This document shows positions 51,741-61,098 of a DNA stretch of 64,000 bases, one piece after another. The notes below the pieces were generated by a model that ran no database searches, was not told where the DNA came from, and saw only the letters and a program-made list of their open reading frames with translations. Source of the DNA: Streptomyces sp. YIM 130001. GTDB taxonomy: Bacteria > Actinomycetota > Actinomycetes > Streptomycetales > Streptomycetaceae. The stretch spans positions 124,001-188,000 of the forward strand of contig NZ_KZ984564.1 of assembly GCF_003574445.1 (NCBI RefSeq), written 5' to 3'. A program made the position numbers and the translations under genes. Each line of letters begins with the position of its first letter. Position 1 is the stretch's first letter.

Positions 51741-52832
51741 TCAGCGGCGCCGGGCCTCCGCGATGCGCTGCTCGGCGATCCGGTCGGCCGCCGCGGCCGG
51801 CGGGATGCCGTCACTCTTTGCGCGAGCGAATATGGCAAGAGTGGTGTCGTAGATCTTCGCGGCCTTGGTCTTGCAGCGGTCGAAGTCGAAGCCGTGCAGC
51901 TCGTCGGCGACCTGGATCACGCCGCCGGCGTTCACCACGTAGTCCGGGGCGTAGAGGATCCCGCGGTCGGCGAGGTCCTTCTCCACACCCGGGTGCTCGA
52001 GCTGGTTGTTGGCCGCGCCGCAGACCACCTCGGCGGTGAGCACGGGGACGGTGTCGTCGTTCAGTGCGCCGCCGAGCGCGCAGGGGGCGTACACGTCGAG
52101 GCCCTCGGTGCGGATCAGCTCGGCGGTGTCGGCGACGGCGCGCACTCCCGGGTGCCTGTCGGTGATCCGGCGTACGGACTCGGCGCGGACGTCGGTGACG
52201 ACGACCTCGGCCCCGTCCTCGAGCAGATGCTCCACGAGGTGGTGGCCGACCTTTCCGACGCCGGCGACACCGACGGTGCGGCCGCGCAGCGACGCCTCGC
52301 CCCACAGATGCCGGGCCGAGGCGCGCATGCCCTGGTAGACGCCGAAGGCGGTGAGGACGGAGGAGTCGCCGGCGCCGCCGTTCTCGGGCGAGCGGCCGGT
52401 GGTCCAGCGGCACTCGCGGGCGACCACGTCCATGTCGGAGACATAGGTGCCGACGTCGCAGGCGGTGACGTAGCGGCCACCGAGCGAGGCGACGAACCGG
52501 CCGTAGGCGAGCAGCAGTTCCTCGGTCTTGATCTGCTCGGGGTCACCGATGATCACGGCCTTGCCGCCGCCGTGGTCGAGCCCGGCCATGGCGTTCTTGT
52601 ACGACATCCCGCGCGACAGGTTGAGGGCGTCGGCGACGGCCTCTTCCTCGCTCGCGTACGGATAGAAGCGTGTGCCGCCGAGGGCGGGGCCCAGGGAGGT
52701 CGAGTGGAGGGCGATGACGGCCTTCAGGCCGCTGGCCCGGTCCTGGCAGAGGACGACTTGCTCGTGGCCACCCTGGTCCGAGTGGAACAGGGTGTGCAGT
52801 ACCTGAGCAGGTGCGCCGGTCATTTCGGTCAC
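51741..52832 (-). CDS. vdh: Valine (branched-chain amino acid) dehydrogenase
   Basis: 363 aa. The GTG at 52832 is chosen because GGGAG lies 8 nt upstream and the length matches the Streptomyces enzyme; an ATG at 52847 is in frame. The Glu/Leu/Phe/Val dehydrogenase motifs are [15 protein letters not shown], the catalytic Lys in [13 protein letters not shown], and the NAD fold [11 protein letters not shown] near 185. CALGGALND and AANNQLEHP follow. It oxidises valine to 2-ketoisovalerate with NAD, feeding acyl precursors for polyketides and fatty acids. It diverges from the next gene. Confidence 0.95.
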   Translation of the reverse strand: MTEMTGAPAQVLHTLFHSDQGGHEQVVLCQDRASGLKAVIALHSTSLGPALGGTRFYPYASEEEAVADALNLSRGMSYKNAMAGLDHGGGKAVIIGDPEQIKTEELLLAYGRFVASLGGRYVTACDVGTYVSDMDVVARECRWTTGRSPENGGAGDSSVLTAFGVYQGMRASARHLWGEASLRGRTVGVAGVGKVGHHLVEHLLEDGAEVVVTDVRAESVRRITDRHPGVRAVADTAELIRTEGLDVYAPCALGGALNDDTVPVLTAEVVCGAANNQLEHPGVEKDLADRGILYAPDYVVNAGGVIQVADELHGFDFDRCKTKAAKIYDTTLAIFARAKSDGIPPAAAADRIAEQRIAEARRR

Positions 52833-53039
52833 GGTGGTGACTCCCATGTGTGTAGCACCGGATGGATCAGTTCTCGCGGTCCGCCCGCTTGTGGCCGGCG
52901 GGACCGGAGGGCTGTGAGCAAGAGACTAAGCCTCGATCGCCCGCCCGGTGCCCCGCATGAGCCGATCACCTTCTACCACCCCGGCCCCGTGACACGATGC
53001 GAGGTGTTTTCCCGTCGCGCGACGGGGGAGGGAGACGGC

Positions 53040-53891
53040 GTGCCCAAGGTGTCATCGGTGTGTGTGCCGTACGCGAGCTACCTGCGCGTGTACGAGCCTC
53101 TGGCCGCCTTTCCTGAGCCCGAGCGCAGTCACTGGGCGCGGTACGCGGAGCGCGACGACCATCCCTCGTACCAGGACGAACTGCGGCGCTCACTGGGCGA
53201 CTTGCTGCCCACTCCGCCGATCCCGGTACCGGTGCACGAGAGCGCGGACGCATTCGTGGCACGGCCGGACGGCGTGGTCTGCATCTGTCCGTGGCGCACC
53301 CGGCTGCGCGGCTGGCAGGCGCTCGGCGAGGTCGGTGACGAGCTGCCGGCCCCGGTCCTGGACGCCGTACTGCCGCCGGTGGTGCGCCGGCAGGCGGCGG
53401 CCGACTACGAGCGGTGGCGCGAGCGGAATCCGGACGCACGGCCGTGGATTCGTACCTGCACCTGGCAGGTCCCGGTGAACTGGTTCGTGCTGGTGGACGA
53501 CGTCGAGCGCAGGTTCGTACCCGCGGACGAGGTCGAACCGGGCGTGCCCGCGATGCTCCGCTACCGCACGCCGATGGTGGAGGCCCGCCGCCGAGTGGCC
53601 CGCGCGCTCAAGACCCTGCGGGACGCGATCGAGGAGGGGCCGCTGATCGACGGCCTGGTGGATGTGGGCCGCTGGCTCGAGGAGTTCCACCCGCGTTCGC
53701 TGGTGGAGCTGGACTACGGCGGCCTGGTGCACACGCTGTCGGACGAACTGCTCGACGCCGACCACTCGGCGGCGGACATCGCCGAGGGCATCGAGGCGCT
53801 GCGCAACGGCGACGGCGACGGGGCCGGTGCGGCGTACGCGCGGTTCGTGGAGCGCTGGCGTTCGGTGCGTTACCGCCAGTTCGCAAACTGA
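53040..53891 (+). CDS. Conserved hypothetical protein between vdh and bldC
   Basis: 283 aa. The GTG at 53040 has GGAG 5 nt upstream. Soluble, with no signal peptide or membrane segment. Conserved-looking blocks are PYASYLRVYEPLAAFPEPERSHW at the start, CICPWRTRLRGWQALGEVGDELP, and WIRTCTWQVPVNWFVLVDDVER. A helical C-terminus has EFHPRSLVELDYGGLVHTL and ADIAEGIEALRNGDGDGAGAAY. I recognise it only by its position between vdh and bldC in Streptomyces. The function is unknown. Confidence 0.8.
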   Translation: MPKVSSVCVPYASYLRVYEPLAAFPEPERSHWARYAERDDHPSYQDELRRSLGDLLPTPPIPVPVHESADAFVARPDGVVCICPWRTRLRGWQALGEVGDELPAPVLDAVLPPVVRRQAAADYERWRERNPDARPWIRTCTWQVPVNWFVLVDDVERRFVPADEVEPGVPAMLRYRTPMVEARRRVARALKTLRDAIEEGPLIDGLVDVGRWLEEFHPRSLVELDYGGLVHTLSDELLDADHSAADIAEGIEALRNGDGDGAGAAYARFVERWRSVRYRQFAN

Positions 53892-54418
53892 CCAAAACGG
53901 TACATGTGGTCAACTTCACGGCTTTTGCCGCTTCGTGTCAGCGCCTATGGTGGTGGGCCGTGAGGACGTAGGTCCCGATCCGGGCGTTTGCCGCAAGCAC
54001 GCCTCAAGGTGATGGACCGCACTTACAGCGCCCTTGCCCTCTTCCCCTACCCTCGTGCCAAAATAGGACAAGGGGTCCGGGGAGGACTCCTTCCGCCCAA
54101 CTATGGGCGGAGTACTCGGTATTGCACTCTATGGGGGGCCTGATGACTCATGGTCACCCTGTGACTGATCGTCACAGTGGCGTGACTGTCCGCTATGGGA
54201 CGGTCCATCGGCATCCGTCGTTGATGGACGCCTCAGAGGGCAATTCCATCGGTTTGGCCGACGCGGCTGGACGGATGGTGTAGTTGTAGTGCCGAGGACA
54301 AGCCGTTCGTCCTATAACCGACTCGACTCGCGTCCGCCATTTCGGGCAACGCGGGTCAAGGTGCAGAATTTAGAGGAAAGAACCGGACTGGGATTCGGTT
54401 CTCCCGAGGAGGCCGCTC
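53892..54418 (+). promoter_or_regulatory. Upstream control region of bldC
   Basis: 527 bp without a gene. It carries interleaved GTCAC/GTGAC words near 54,150-54,187: GGTCACCCTGTGAC, and CTGTGAC-TGATC-GTCACAG (54159-54177), then GGCGTGAC. bldC is reported as a BldD target in Streptomyces; the TCACCCTGTGA element resembles a BldD box with one mismatch. The long spacer suggests an extended leader. Confidence 0.45.
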
Positions 54419-54625
54419 ATGACCGCTCGTACCCCTGATACCGAGCCGCTGCTGACCCCCGCTGAGGTCGCCACGATGTTCCGCGTCGACCCCAAGACGG
54501 TCACGCGCTGGGCGAAGGCCGGCAAGCTCACGTCCATCCGGACCCTGGGTGGACATCGTCGTTACCGCGAGACCGAGGTCCGCGCACTGCTCGCGGGTAT
54601 TCCGCAGCAGCGCAGCGAGGCCTGA
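54419..54625 (+). CDS. bldC: Developmental regulator BldC
   Basis: 68 aa, start with GAGGAGG 7 nt before the ATG. The sequence LLTPAEVATMFRVDPKTVTRWAKAGKLTSIRTLGGHRRYRETEVRALL is the MerR-like single winged helix of BldC. It binds DNA as an asymmetric head-to-tail oligomer on direct repeats, holding back early sporulation genes and controlling antibiotic production. An intrinsic terminator with a T6 tract follows 128 bp downstream. Confidence 0.97.
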   Translation: MTARTPDTEPLLTPAEVATMFRVDPKTVTRWAKAGKLTSIRTLGGHRRYRETEVRALLAGIPQQRSEA

Positions 54626-54752
54626 ACAGGCACGTAGCAGAGCAAGACCGGGCAATCCGGGTCCCCCAACTCGGTACCTGCCCACCACGGCTCCATACGA
54701 CGGGTGGCCTGCCCCAACAGGCTCCGCGCCCGCATCTCTTGGGTACGTCGTC

Positions 54753-54792
54753 GATCGCGCTGGACTCCGCCGGGTCCAGCGCGATCTTTTTT
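54753..54792 (+). terminator. Intrinsic terminator of bldC
   Basis: GATCGCGCTGGAC / GTCCAGCGCGATC, a perfect 13-bp stem with an 8-nt loop, directly followed by TTTTTT. It is the clearest rho-independent terminator in the window. Confidence 0.95.
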
Positions 54793-55140
54793 GTGCGCCG
54801 GCGGTGCGGGCGGAGTCAGGGTGAGGGCTCCCGGAGTCCGGGTGTGTGCCTCTCGGTGGGCTCCGGTGGGGGGCCCTGTTGGAGTCTGGCGGGCCCTGTG
54901 GGCTACCCGTGGGTCACCTCTCGATGGAGGTGCAATTGCACGTATTAAATTGACTAGTTGTAGGGAGGGCGTAAGTGCGGGGGTTTCTCAGACTTGTTCG
55001 GTGACACCCGTCACACGGCGGGGTGCTTGTTGCCCCTGGCGCCCCTGCGCTAATGGGGATCCGGCCCCGGCGGTGCGGCTGGAGTCCGTTGTTCACTGTC
55101 CAGAGTCGCACTCGTCGGGGGCGCATGGGCGCGGCTTTCG
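54793..55140. other. Gene-free gap with an AT-rich island
   Basis: Between convergent bldC and DUF6274 lies an AT-rich island at 54931-54962, with the palindrome TGCAATTGCA (54931-54940), ATTAAATTGACTAG, and TTGACT as a possible -35. GTGAC-ACCC-GTCAC occurs near 55000-55013. No peptide with a ribosome site is seen. A small RNA is possible but not shown. Confidence 0.35.
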
Positions 55141-55329
55141 TCACGTCCCTGCAGGACTTTCGTCCCGTGCGGGGTCCTCGCCGGCGAGAGCGGGCTGTCC
55201 GGGCTCCATGGCCAGTCTCAGGAGCCGGTGGCAGATGGGGCAGTGCCGGGTCAGATGCCGGTACCCCGTGGCCGCTGCGAGATGGGCACGCAGTAGTGCC
55301 CGGGTCTCATGTCGCGCGGACGCCGTCAT
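55141..55329 (-). CDS. DUF6274 family small protein
   Basis: 62 aa. The ATG at 55329 has GGGAGG 5 nt upstream. MTASARHETRALLRAHLAAATGYRHLTRHCPICHRLLRLAM is the conserved pattern, with His-Cys-x-x-Cys-His (HCPICH) likely binding zinc or haem-like metal. It is found next to bldC in Streptomyces. The function is unknown. Confidence 0.85.
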   Translation of the reverse strand: MTASARHETRALLRAHLAAATGYRHLTRHCPICHRLLRLAMEPGQPALAGEDPARDESPAGT

Positions 55330-55450
55330 GCGCACCTCCCGGCGAATGGGCGGACTCACTCCCTGAGTTCTGAGTACCGGGGGGAGGGGGAGGCGTCAAG
55401 ACGGCCGGGCATGCGGACGGGCCGCCTCCGCCGGGGATGGCGGCCGTGCC

Positions 55451-55468
55451 GCGGTCCTGACGGGATTT
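55451..55468. repeat. 18-bp copy of tRNA-Asp 3' end
   Basis: GCGGTCCTGACGGGATTT at 55451-55468 is identical to 55571-55588, which is the 3' end of the tRNA-Asp. The preceding 20 bp also resemble the tRNA terminator (CCGCCGGGGATGGCGGCC vs CCGCTGGGATGACGGCC). This is a likely remnant of an att site. Confidence 0.65.
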
Positions 55469-55527
55469 CGCGGCTGTCGCACGGGCGCCGCTTCGAGGGG
55501 TGAGGCTTCGAGCGGCGAGGGGTATGA

Positions 55528-55563
55528 GGAAGGGCCGCCATCCGCTGGGATGACGGCCCTTCC
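55528..55563 (-). terminator. Terminator of tRNA-Asp
   Basis: GGAAGGGCCGCCATCC pairs with GGATGACGGCCCTTCC with one mismatch and a 4-nt loop, 9 bp beyond the tRNA 3' end. Confidence 0.85.
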
Positions 55564-55571
55564 AACAACTG

Positions 55572-55646
55572 CGGTCCTGACGGGATTTGAACCCGCGGCC
55601 TCCACCTTGACAGGGTGGCGAGCACTCCAAACTGCTCCACAGGACC
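55572..55646 (-). tRNA. tRNA-Asp (anticodon GTC)
   Basis: 75 nt, CCA not encoded. Acceptor GGTCCTG/CAGGACC, anticodon arm CCACC-CTGTCAA-GGTGG with GTC, T arm CGGGTTCAAATCCCG. The 154 bp to hrpA show nothing further. Confidence 0.95.
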
Positions 55647-55800
55647 TTGTTCGCGGCACCGAATGCTGCGCTGTGCTGCGAGAGGAGACTTTACACGCGG
55701 GCGGGGCGCTGGTCGAACTCGCTCTGCGTACGGGGTTCGTCACTGGGAACCAGGGGGCGGGAGCCGACTCCTGCGGCGGTGCGGCCGCGGTCCCGATGCC

Positions 55801-58800
55801 TTACGGCGCGGCCGCGTCCACGGCCTTCATGATCCGTTTGTCGGAGACCGGGTAGGCCGTACCGAGGGCGTGGGCGAAGTAGCTGACCCGCAGCTCCTCG
55901 AGCATCCAGCGGATGTCGAGGACCTGCTGGGGGACCGGGCGCCCCTGCGGCAGCTGCTCGAGCAGCCAGGCGTACTCGTCCTGCATCTCGTGGACCTTCG
56001 CCATGCGGCTGGTGTCCCGCTGGGCGTTGGACGGCATCTGCTGCAGACGGCGGTCCGCGGCCACCAGGTAGCGCATCAGATCCGGGAGGCGGGCGAGGCC
56101 TGTGCGGGTCACGAAGCCCGGCCCGACGAGGTCCGCCAACTGGTCGCGTACGTCGGTGAGATTCGCGAGCAGGACCGGGCTCTTCGTCGACTTCAGGCGG
56201 CGCTCGCAGGCCTGCCAGGCGGACAGGACCTCCTTGACGCGGTCCACCGCACGGACGGTCACGTCGACGAGGTCGGCGCGGACCTTCTCGTAGAGCTTGC
56301 GGTACGACTCCTCGTCCCAGGCCGGGCCGCCGTGGTCGGCGATCAGTTTGTCGGCGGCCGCGGTGGCGCAGTCCTCGACGAGGGCCTGGACAGAGCCGTG
56401 CGGGTTGGCCGAGAGGGTCAGCTTCGCCGCGTTGGAGAGCTTGGACGAGGCGAACTTGGCGGGGCTGACCGGGATGTTGAGCAGGATCAGCTTCCGCGTG
56501 CCCTGCCACATCGCCTGCCGCTGCTCGGCCTCGGAGTCGAAGAGGCTGACCGAGACGGTGTCGCCCGCGTCGACCAGGGCCGGGAACGCCTTGACCGGCT
56601 GGCCGGCGCGTTTCGTCTCGAAGACCTTGCTGAGGGTGCCGAGCGTCCAGTCGGTCAGGCCGGTGCGTTCGATCGACTCGCCGCCGGAGCGCTCGGCCGT
56701 CGCCGCGGCCGCCTTCGAGATCGCCTGCCGTGCCTTCGGCCGCAGACGCAGGCGCAGTGCCTCGAGGTCCTTGTCCTCGGCCACTTTGCGGCGCCGCTCG
56801 TCGACGATCCGGAAGGTGATCTTCAAGTGGTCGGGTACGCGGGACAGGTCGAAGTCCTCCGCGTCGACCCGCACTCCGACCATCTGCTGCAGCACGCGGG
56901 CAAGCGTCGTCGGCAGCGGCTCCTGCAGCGGAACGGCGCGGTCGAGGAACGCCCGCGCATGGTTCGGGGCCGGCACGTAGTGGCGGCGGATCGGCTTGGG
57001 CAGCGAGCGGATCAGCTCCGTCACCACCTGCTCGCGCAGGCCCGGAATCTGCCAGTCGAAGCCCTCGTCGGTGACCTGGTTGAGGACCTGCAGCGGGATG
57101 TGGACGGTCACGCCGTCCGCATCCGCACCCGGCTCGAACTGGTACGTCACACGGAACTTGAGGCCGCCCTGGCGCCACGTGTCCGGATAGTCGTCCTTGG
57201 TGACGGCCTCGGCCGACTCCCGGATCAGCATCGAGCGCTCGAAGTCGAGCAGCTCCGGCTCCTCGCGCTGCTGCTTCTTCCACCAGGAGTCGAAGTGCGC
57301 GCCGGAGACCACATCGGCCGGCAGCCGCTCGTCGTAGAAGTCGAAGAGCGTCTCGTCGTCGACCAGGATGTCGCGGCGTCTGGCCCGGTGCTCCAGCTCC
57401 TCGACCTCGGTCAGGAGCCGGCGGTTGGCGGCGAAGAACTTGTGGTGGGTGCGCCAGTCGCCCTCCACCAGGGCGTTGCGGATGAAGAGGTCGCGGCTGA
57501 CCTCCGCGTCGATCCGGCCGTAGTTGACCTTGCGCGAGGCCACGATCGGGACGCCGTACAGCGTCACCTTCTCGTACGCCATGACCGCGGCCATGTCCTT
57601 CTCCCAGTGCGGCTCGGAGTAGGTGCGCTTGGTCAGGTGCTCGGCGAGCGGCTCGATCCACTCCGGCTCGATCTTCGCGTTGACCCGCGCCCACAGGCGC
57701 GAGGTCTCCACCAGCTCGGCGGACATGATGAACCGCGGCGGCTTCTTGAAGAGCGCCGAACCCGGGAAGACGGCGAACTTGGCGCCCCGGGCGCCCAGAT
57801 ACTCGTTCCGCCCGCCGGAGCCCTTGCCGTCGCGGGCGGTGTCCTTGCCGCTCTCCTTGCCGGTGGTCTTCACGTCCTTCATGCCGACGTGCGACAGCAG
57901 ACCCGCGAGGAGCGAGACGTGGATCTGCTGGTCCGGCGCTGCGGTGTCGTCGTTGTTCAGCGAGACGCCCATCTGCTTTGCCACGGTGCGCAGTTGGGTG
58001 TAGATGTCCTGCCATTCGCGGATGCGCAGGAAGTTCAGGTACTCCTGCTTGCACATCCGGCGGAACGACGAGGAGCCGCGCTCCTTCTGCTGCTCGCGCA
58101 CGTACCGCCAGAGGTTCAGATACGCCAGGAAGTCGCTGGACTCGTCCTTGAAGCGAGCGTGCTGTTGGTCGGCCTGGGTCTGCTTCTCGGCCGGCCGCTC
58201 ACGCGGGTCCTGGATGGAAAGGGCCGCGGCGATCACCATGACCTCGCGCACACAGCCGTTCTTGTCGGCCTCCACGACCATGCGTGCCAGGCGCGGGTCG
58301 ACGGGGAGCTGGGCGAGCTGGCGGCCCATCGGGGTGAGGCGCTTGCGTACGTCCTTCTCGCTGGGGTCCAACGCCCCTAGTTCCTGCAGGAGTTGGACAC
58401 CGTCGCGGATGTTGCGGTGGTCCGGCGGGTCGATGAAGGGGAACTTCTCGATGTCACCGAGGCCGGCGGCGGTCATCTGCAGGATGACGCTCGCCAGGTT
58501 CGTACGGAGGATCTCCGCGTCCGTGTACTCGGGCCGGGCCTCGAAGTCGTCCTCGCTGTAGAGCCGGATGCAGATGCCGTCCGACGTACGGCCGCAACGG
58601 CCCTTGCGCTGGTTGGCGCTGGCCTGGCTGATCGCCTCGATGGGCAGGCGCTGGACCTTGGTGCGGTGGCTGTAGCGGGAGATGCGGGCGGTGCCCGGAT
58701 CGATCACGTACTTGATGCCGGGGACGGTCAGGGACGTCTCGGCCACGTTCGTCGCGAGGACGATACGGCGGGTCGTCCCTGCGCCGGGGCGCTGGAAGAC

Positions 58801-59793
58801 GCGGTGCTGCTCGGCGTGGGAGAGGCGGGCGTAGAGAGGGAGCACTTCGGTGAACTTGAGGTTCCTCTTGTTGAGCGCGTCCGCCGTGTCGCGGATCTCG
58901 CGCTCGCCGGAGAGGAAGACCAGGATGTCGCCCTTGCCCTCGCCCTGCAGCTCCTCGACGGCCTCCGTGATCGCGGTGATCTGGTCGCGGTCGGCGTCCT
59001 CGGAGTCCTCCTCGAGGAGCGGCCGGTAGCGCACCTCGACCGGATACGTACGGCCGCTGACCTCGACGATCGGGGCGTCGCCGAAGTGCCGGGAGAAGCG
59101 CTCCGGGTCGATCGTCGCCGAGGTGATGACGACCTTCAGATCCGGGCGCTTGGGCAGTAGTTGGGCGAGGTAGCCGAGCAGGAAGTCGATGTTCAGGGAC
59201 CGCTCGTGGGCCTCGTCGATGATGATCGTGTCGTAGGCGCGCAGCTCGCGGTCCGTCTGGATCTCGGCGAGCAGGATGCCGTCCGTCATCAGCTTCACGT
59301 ACGTCTTGCCGCTGACCTGGTCGGTGAAGCGGACCTTCCAGCCGACCGTCTCGCCGAGCGGCGTGCCCAGCTCCTCCGCGACGCGCTCCGCGACCGTGCG
59401 GGCGGCGATACGGCGGGGCTGGGTGTGGCCGATCATGCCGCGTGCGCCGCGGCCGAGTTCCATACAGATCTTGGGAATCTGCGTGGTCTTTCCGGAGCCG
59501 GTCTCGCCCGCGACGATCACCACCTGGTGGTCGCGGATCGCCTCGAGGATCTCGTCCCGCTTCTGGCTGACCGGCAGTTGCTCCGGGTACGTCACCTCGG
59601 GCATGGCAGCGCGCCGCTCGGCCACCCGGGCGGCGGACTTCCCGGCCTCGGCGGCGATCTCCTCGAGCACGGCCTCGCGCGCCTCCGGCTTGCGGATACG
59701 GCGGGAGCCCTCGAGGCGGCGGCCGAGGCGGTGTGCGTCGCGAAGCGAGGCGTCGTCGAGGAGTCGGGCGACGTCGGCATAGGAAGTAGACAT
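55801..59793 (-). CDS. hrpA: ATP-dependent RNA helicase HrpA
   Basis: 1,330 aa, the full length of the family. The ATG at 59793 has a weak ribosome site. Walker A GETGSGKTTQ near 98, TQPRRIAA, DEAH in IIIDEAHERSLN, SAT in ITSATIDPERF, and QRKGRCGRTSDG near 405 give DEAH-box superfamily 2. An HA2 domain, an OB fold and a C-terminal DUF3418 (from about 700) complete the plan. HrpA acts in RNA processing and rescue of collided ribosomes. It is monocistronic and faces away from the thiol-redox cluster. Confidence 0.95.
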   Translation of the reverse strand: MSTSYADVARLLDDASLRDAHRLGRRLEGSRRIRKPEAREAVLEEIAAEAGKSAARVAERRAAMPEVTYPEQLPVSQKRDEILEAIRDHQVVIVAGETGSGKTTQIPKICMELGRGARGMIGHTQPRRIAARTVAERVAEELGTPLGETVGWKVRFTDQVSGKTYVKLMTDGILLAEIQTDRELRAYDTIIIDEAHERSLNIDFLLGYLAQLLPKRPDLKVVITSATIDPERFSRHFGDAPIVEVSGRTYPVEVRYRPLLEEDSEDADRDQITAITEAVEELQGEGKGDILVFLSGEREIRDTADALNKRNLKFTEVLPLYARLSHAEQHRVFQRPGAGTTRRIVLATNVAETSLTVPGIKYVIDPGTARISRYSHRTKVQRLPIEAISQASANQRKGRCGRTSDGICIRLYSEDDFEARPEYTDAEILRTNLASVILQMTAAGLGDIEKFPFIDPPDHRNIRDGVQLLQELGALDPSEKDVRKRLTPMGRQLAQLPVDPRLARMVVEADKNGCVREVMVIAAALSIQDPRERPAEKQTQADQQHARFKDESSDFLAYLNLWRYVREQQKERGSSSFRRMCKQEYLNFLRIREWQDIYTQLRTVAKQMGVSLNNDDTAAPDQQIHVSLLAGLLSHVGMKDVKTTGKESGKDTARDGKGSGGRNEYLGARGAKFAVFPGSALFKKPPRFIMSAELVETSRLWARVNAKIEPEWIEPLAEHLTKRTYSEPHWEKDMAAVMAYEKVTLYGVPIVASRKVNYGRIDAEVSRDLFIRNALVEGDWRTHHKFFAANRRLLTEVEELEHRARRRDILVDDETLFDFYDERLPADVVSGAHFDSWWKKQQREEPELLDFERSMLIRESAEAVTKDDYPDTWRQGGLKFRVTYQFEPGADADGVTVHIPLQVLNQVTDEGFDWQIPGLREQVVTELIRSLPKPIRRHYVPAPNHARAFLDRAVPLQEPLPTTLARVLQQMVGVRVDAEDFDLSRVPDHLKITFRIVDERRRKVAEDKDLEALRLRLRPKARQAISKAAAATAERSGGESIERTGLTDWTLGTLSKVFETKRAGQPVKAFPALVDAGDTVSVSLFDSEAEQRQAMWQGTRKLILLNIPVSPAKFASSKLSNAAKLTLSANPHGSVQALVEDCATAAADKLIADHGGPAWDEESYRKLYEKVRADLVDVTVRAVDRVKEVLSAWQACERRLKSTKSPVLLANLTDVRDQLADLVGPGFVTRTGLARLPDLMRYLVAADRRLQQMPSNAQRDTSRMAKVHEMQDEYAWLLEQLPQGRPVPQQVLDIRWMLEELRVSYFAHALGTAYPVSDKRIMKAVDAAAP

Positions 59794-59954
59794 ACGGGGT
59801 CCAGGATCTCACTGCCGACGAAGGGGTGGCGAACGGTTTTGGCGAGAGCGGGGCCGGTACCCGCCCTGGCGGCCGGGACCGGCCCGGACGGGCGGTCGTG
59901 GACCGGGGGTGGGGTGTGGTCGGTGGCGCGATGCGGTGGTGCAGTATGTGGGGC

Positions 59955-60416
59955 ATGTCCCGAGTCCACGCCACCCGCGCCGACCGAGCGGTGATCACGC
60001 TGCTCGGTGTGCTGTTCGTGGCGTTGGCGGCGGGGCTCTTCTGCGGTCCCGCCGGTGCGGCGGAGGCTCGGTCCGGCGTGCAGGTGTCGGACGAGTGGAG
60101 GCCCGGCGCCGCACCTACGTCGAGGGGCCCGACAGGTCCCGCGCAGCGCGCCGACGCGGCCGCTCAGGTGGCCGGCCCCGCCGTGATCGACGACGGCGTC
60201 GGCTGTGGCAAGAGCAAGCGCCACGACCGCGACGCCCAGCAGAACAACCCCTCGCGCAGCAACCCGGCGGCCGAACTCCTCGCCGCGTTCGCCCACGCCC
60301 ACGCGGCGACCGACCTCTGCGCCCCGGCGGCCCACGCGCCCGCCCCGGCCAAGGACCGTGCCCCACCCCCGCTCGAACCGCCGACTCCGGTCTCCCTCTC
60401 CGTCCTGCGCGTCTAG
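59955..60416 (+). CDS. Small secreted protein, first gene of thiol-redox cluster
   Basis: 153 aa. The ATG at 59955 gives a signal peptide (ITLLGVLFVALAAGLFCGPAGAA). The mature part has two cysteines (GVGCGKSKRHDRD near 97 and TDLCAPAAHAP near 132) and a His/Ala tract (FAHAHAATDLC). I do not recognise the family. It precedes the CPVC membrane protein by 53 bp and could be a metal- or thiol-handling partner of the downstream Dsb-like proteins. Confidence 0.6.
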   Translation: MSRVHATRADRAVITLLGVLFVALAAGLFCGPAGAAEARSGVQVSDEWRPGAAPTSRGPTGPAQRADAAAQVAGPAVIDDGVGCGKSKRHDRDAQQNNPSRSNPAAELLAAFAHAHAATDLCAPAAHAPAPAKDRAPPPLEPPTPVSLSVLRV

Positions 60417-60469
60417 GCCTGCCCGTACCTCGACAGGCCACTCAGACGTACGGACAGGAGAGACCTCCC

Positions 60470-61033
60470 GTGACCGACCACCGAACGCCCCCAGCCCGGG
60501 CGCGCAGCAGCATGCCCGCGCTCGCCCGCGCCGCCCGCCGCGACCTGCGCCTCGCCCTGCGCGCCCCGGCCGCCTGGCCGTCCGCCCGCTGGGGCGCGGC
60601 ACTCGGCGCCGCACTGCTCTGCGCGCTGGTCGTGGGGCTGCCCACGGCGCTGATCCCCAGCCCGGTCTTCGGCCGGAGCGTCCCGCCGGAGTGGTGGAAC
60701 CTGCCGGTCCTCGTCGCCACCTCCGTACTGGCGGGCCTGCTGTTCGCGACCTACGTACGGACCGGTGCCGACCGCGACCGCGCGCCTCGCCGGGAACGTG
60801 CCTCGCGTCTGGGCACCGCGGGCGCCGTCCTCTCCTTCCTCGCGGTCGGCTGCCCCGTGTGCAACAAGCTCGTGCTGCTCGCGCTCGGCACCTCCGGTGC
60901 CCTGACGATCTGGGCACCGCTGCAGCCGGCGCTCGCCGTCGTCTCGCTCGCGCTGCTCGCCGTGGCCGCCGTACGACGGCTGGCCGGCGAGGTCGCCTGC
61001 CCGGCGCCGCCCACGGCCGCGACCGCCGCCTGA
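60470..61033 (+). CDS. Membrane protein with CPVC motif
   Basis: 187 aa. The GTG at 60470 has AGGAGA 8 nt upstream. Four membrane segments are visible: about 40-58, 75-95, 110-135 and 140-160. VGCPVCNKLVLLALGTSGAL lies at the start of the third, placing a CxxC at the membrane edge. The C-terminus has a further cysteine (VACPAPP). The CxxC and the neighbours (DsbA-like and CcdA-like) suggest electron transfer across the membrane. The family has no name I recognise. It is followed by the DsbA-like gene 65 bp later. Confidence 0.65.
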   Translation: MTDHRTPPARARSSMPALARAARRDLRLALRAPAAWPSARWGAALGAALLCALVVGLPTALIPSPVFGRSVPPEWWNLPVLVATSVLAGLLFATYVRTGADRDRAPRRERASRLGTAGAVLSFLAVGCPVCNKLVLLALGTSGALTIWAPLQPALAVVSLALLAVAAVRRLAGEVACPAPPTAATAA

Positions 61034-61098
61034 GCCGTCAGCGACCGGCCTGCCCCCCCCTCAGACTCCCTCCGCCTTTCCAGGAGAACGGAACACCG

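Noticed and set aside
54159-54177. Crp site (TGTGA-TCACA)
   Set aside because: The spacing is seven instead of six bases, and the Streptomyces Crp pattern GTG-N6-GNCAC is not met.
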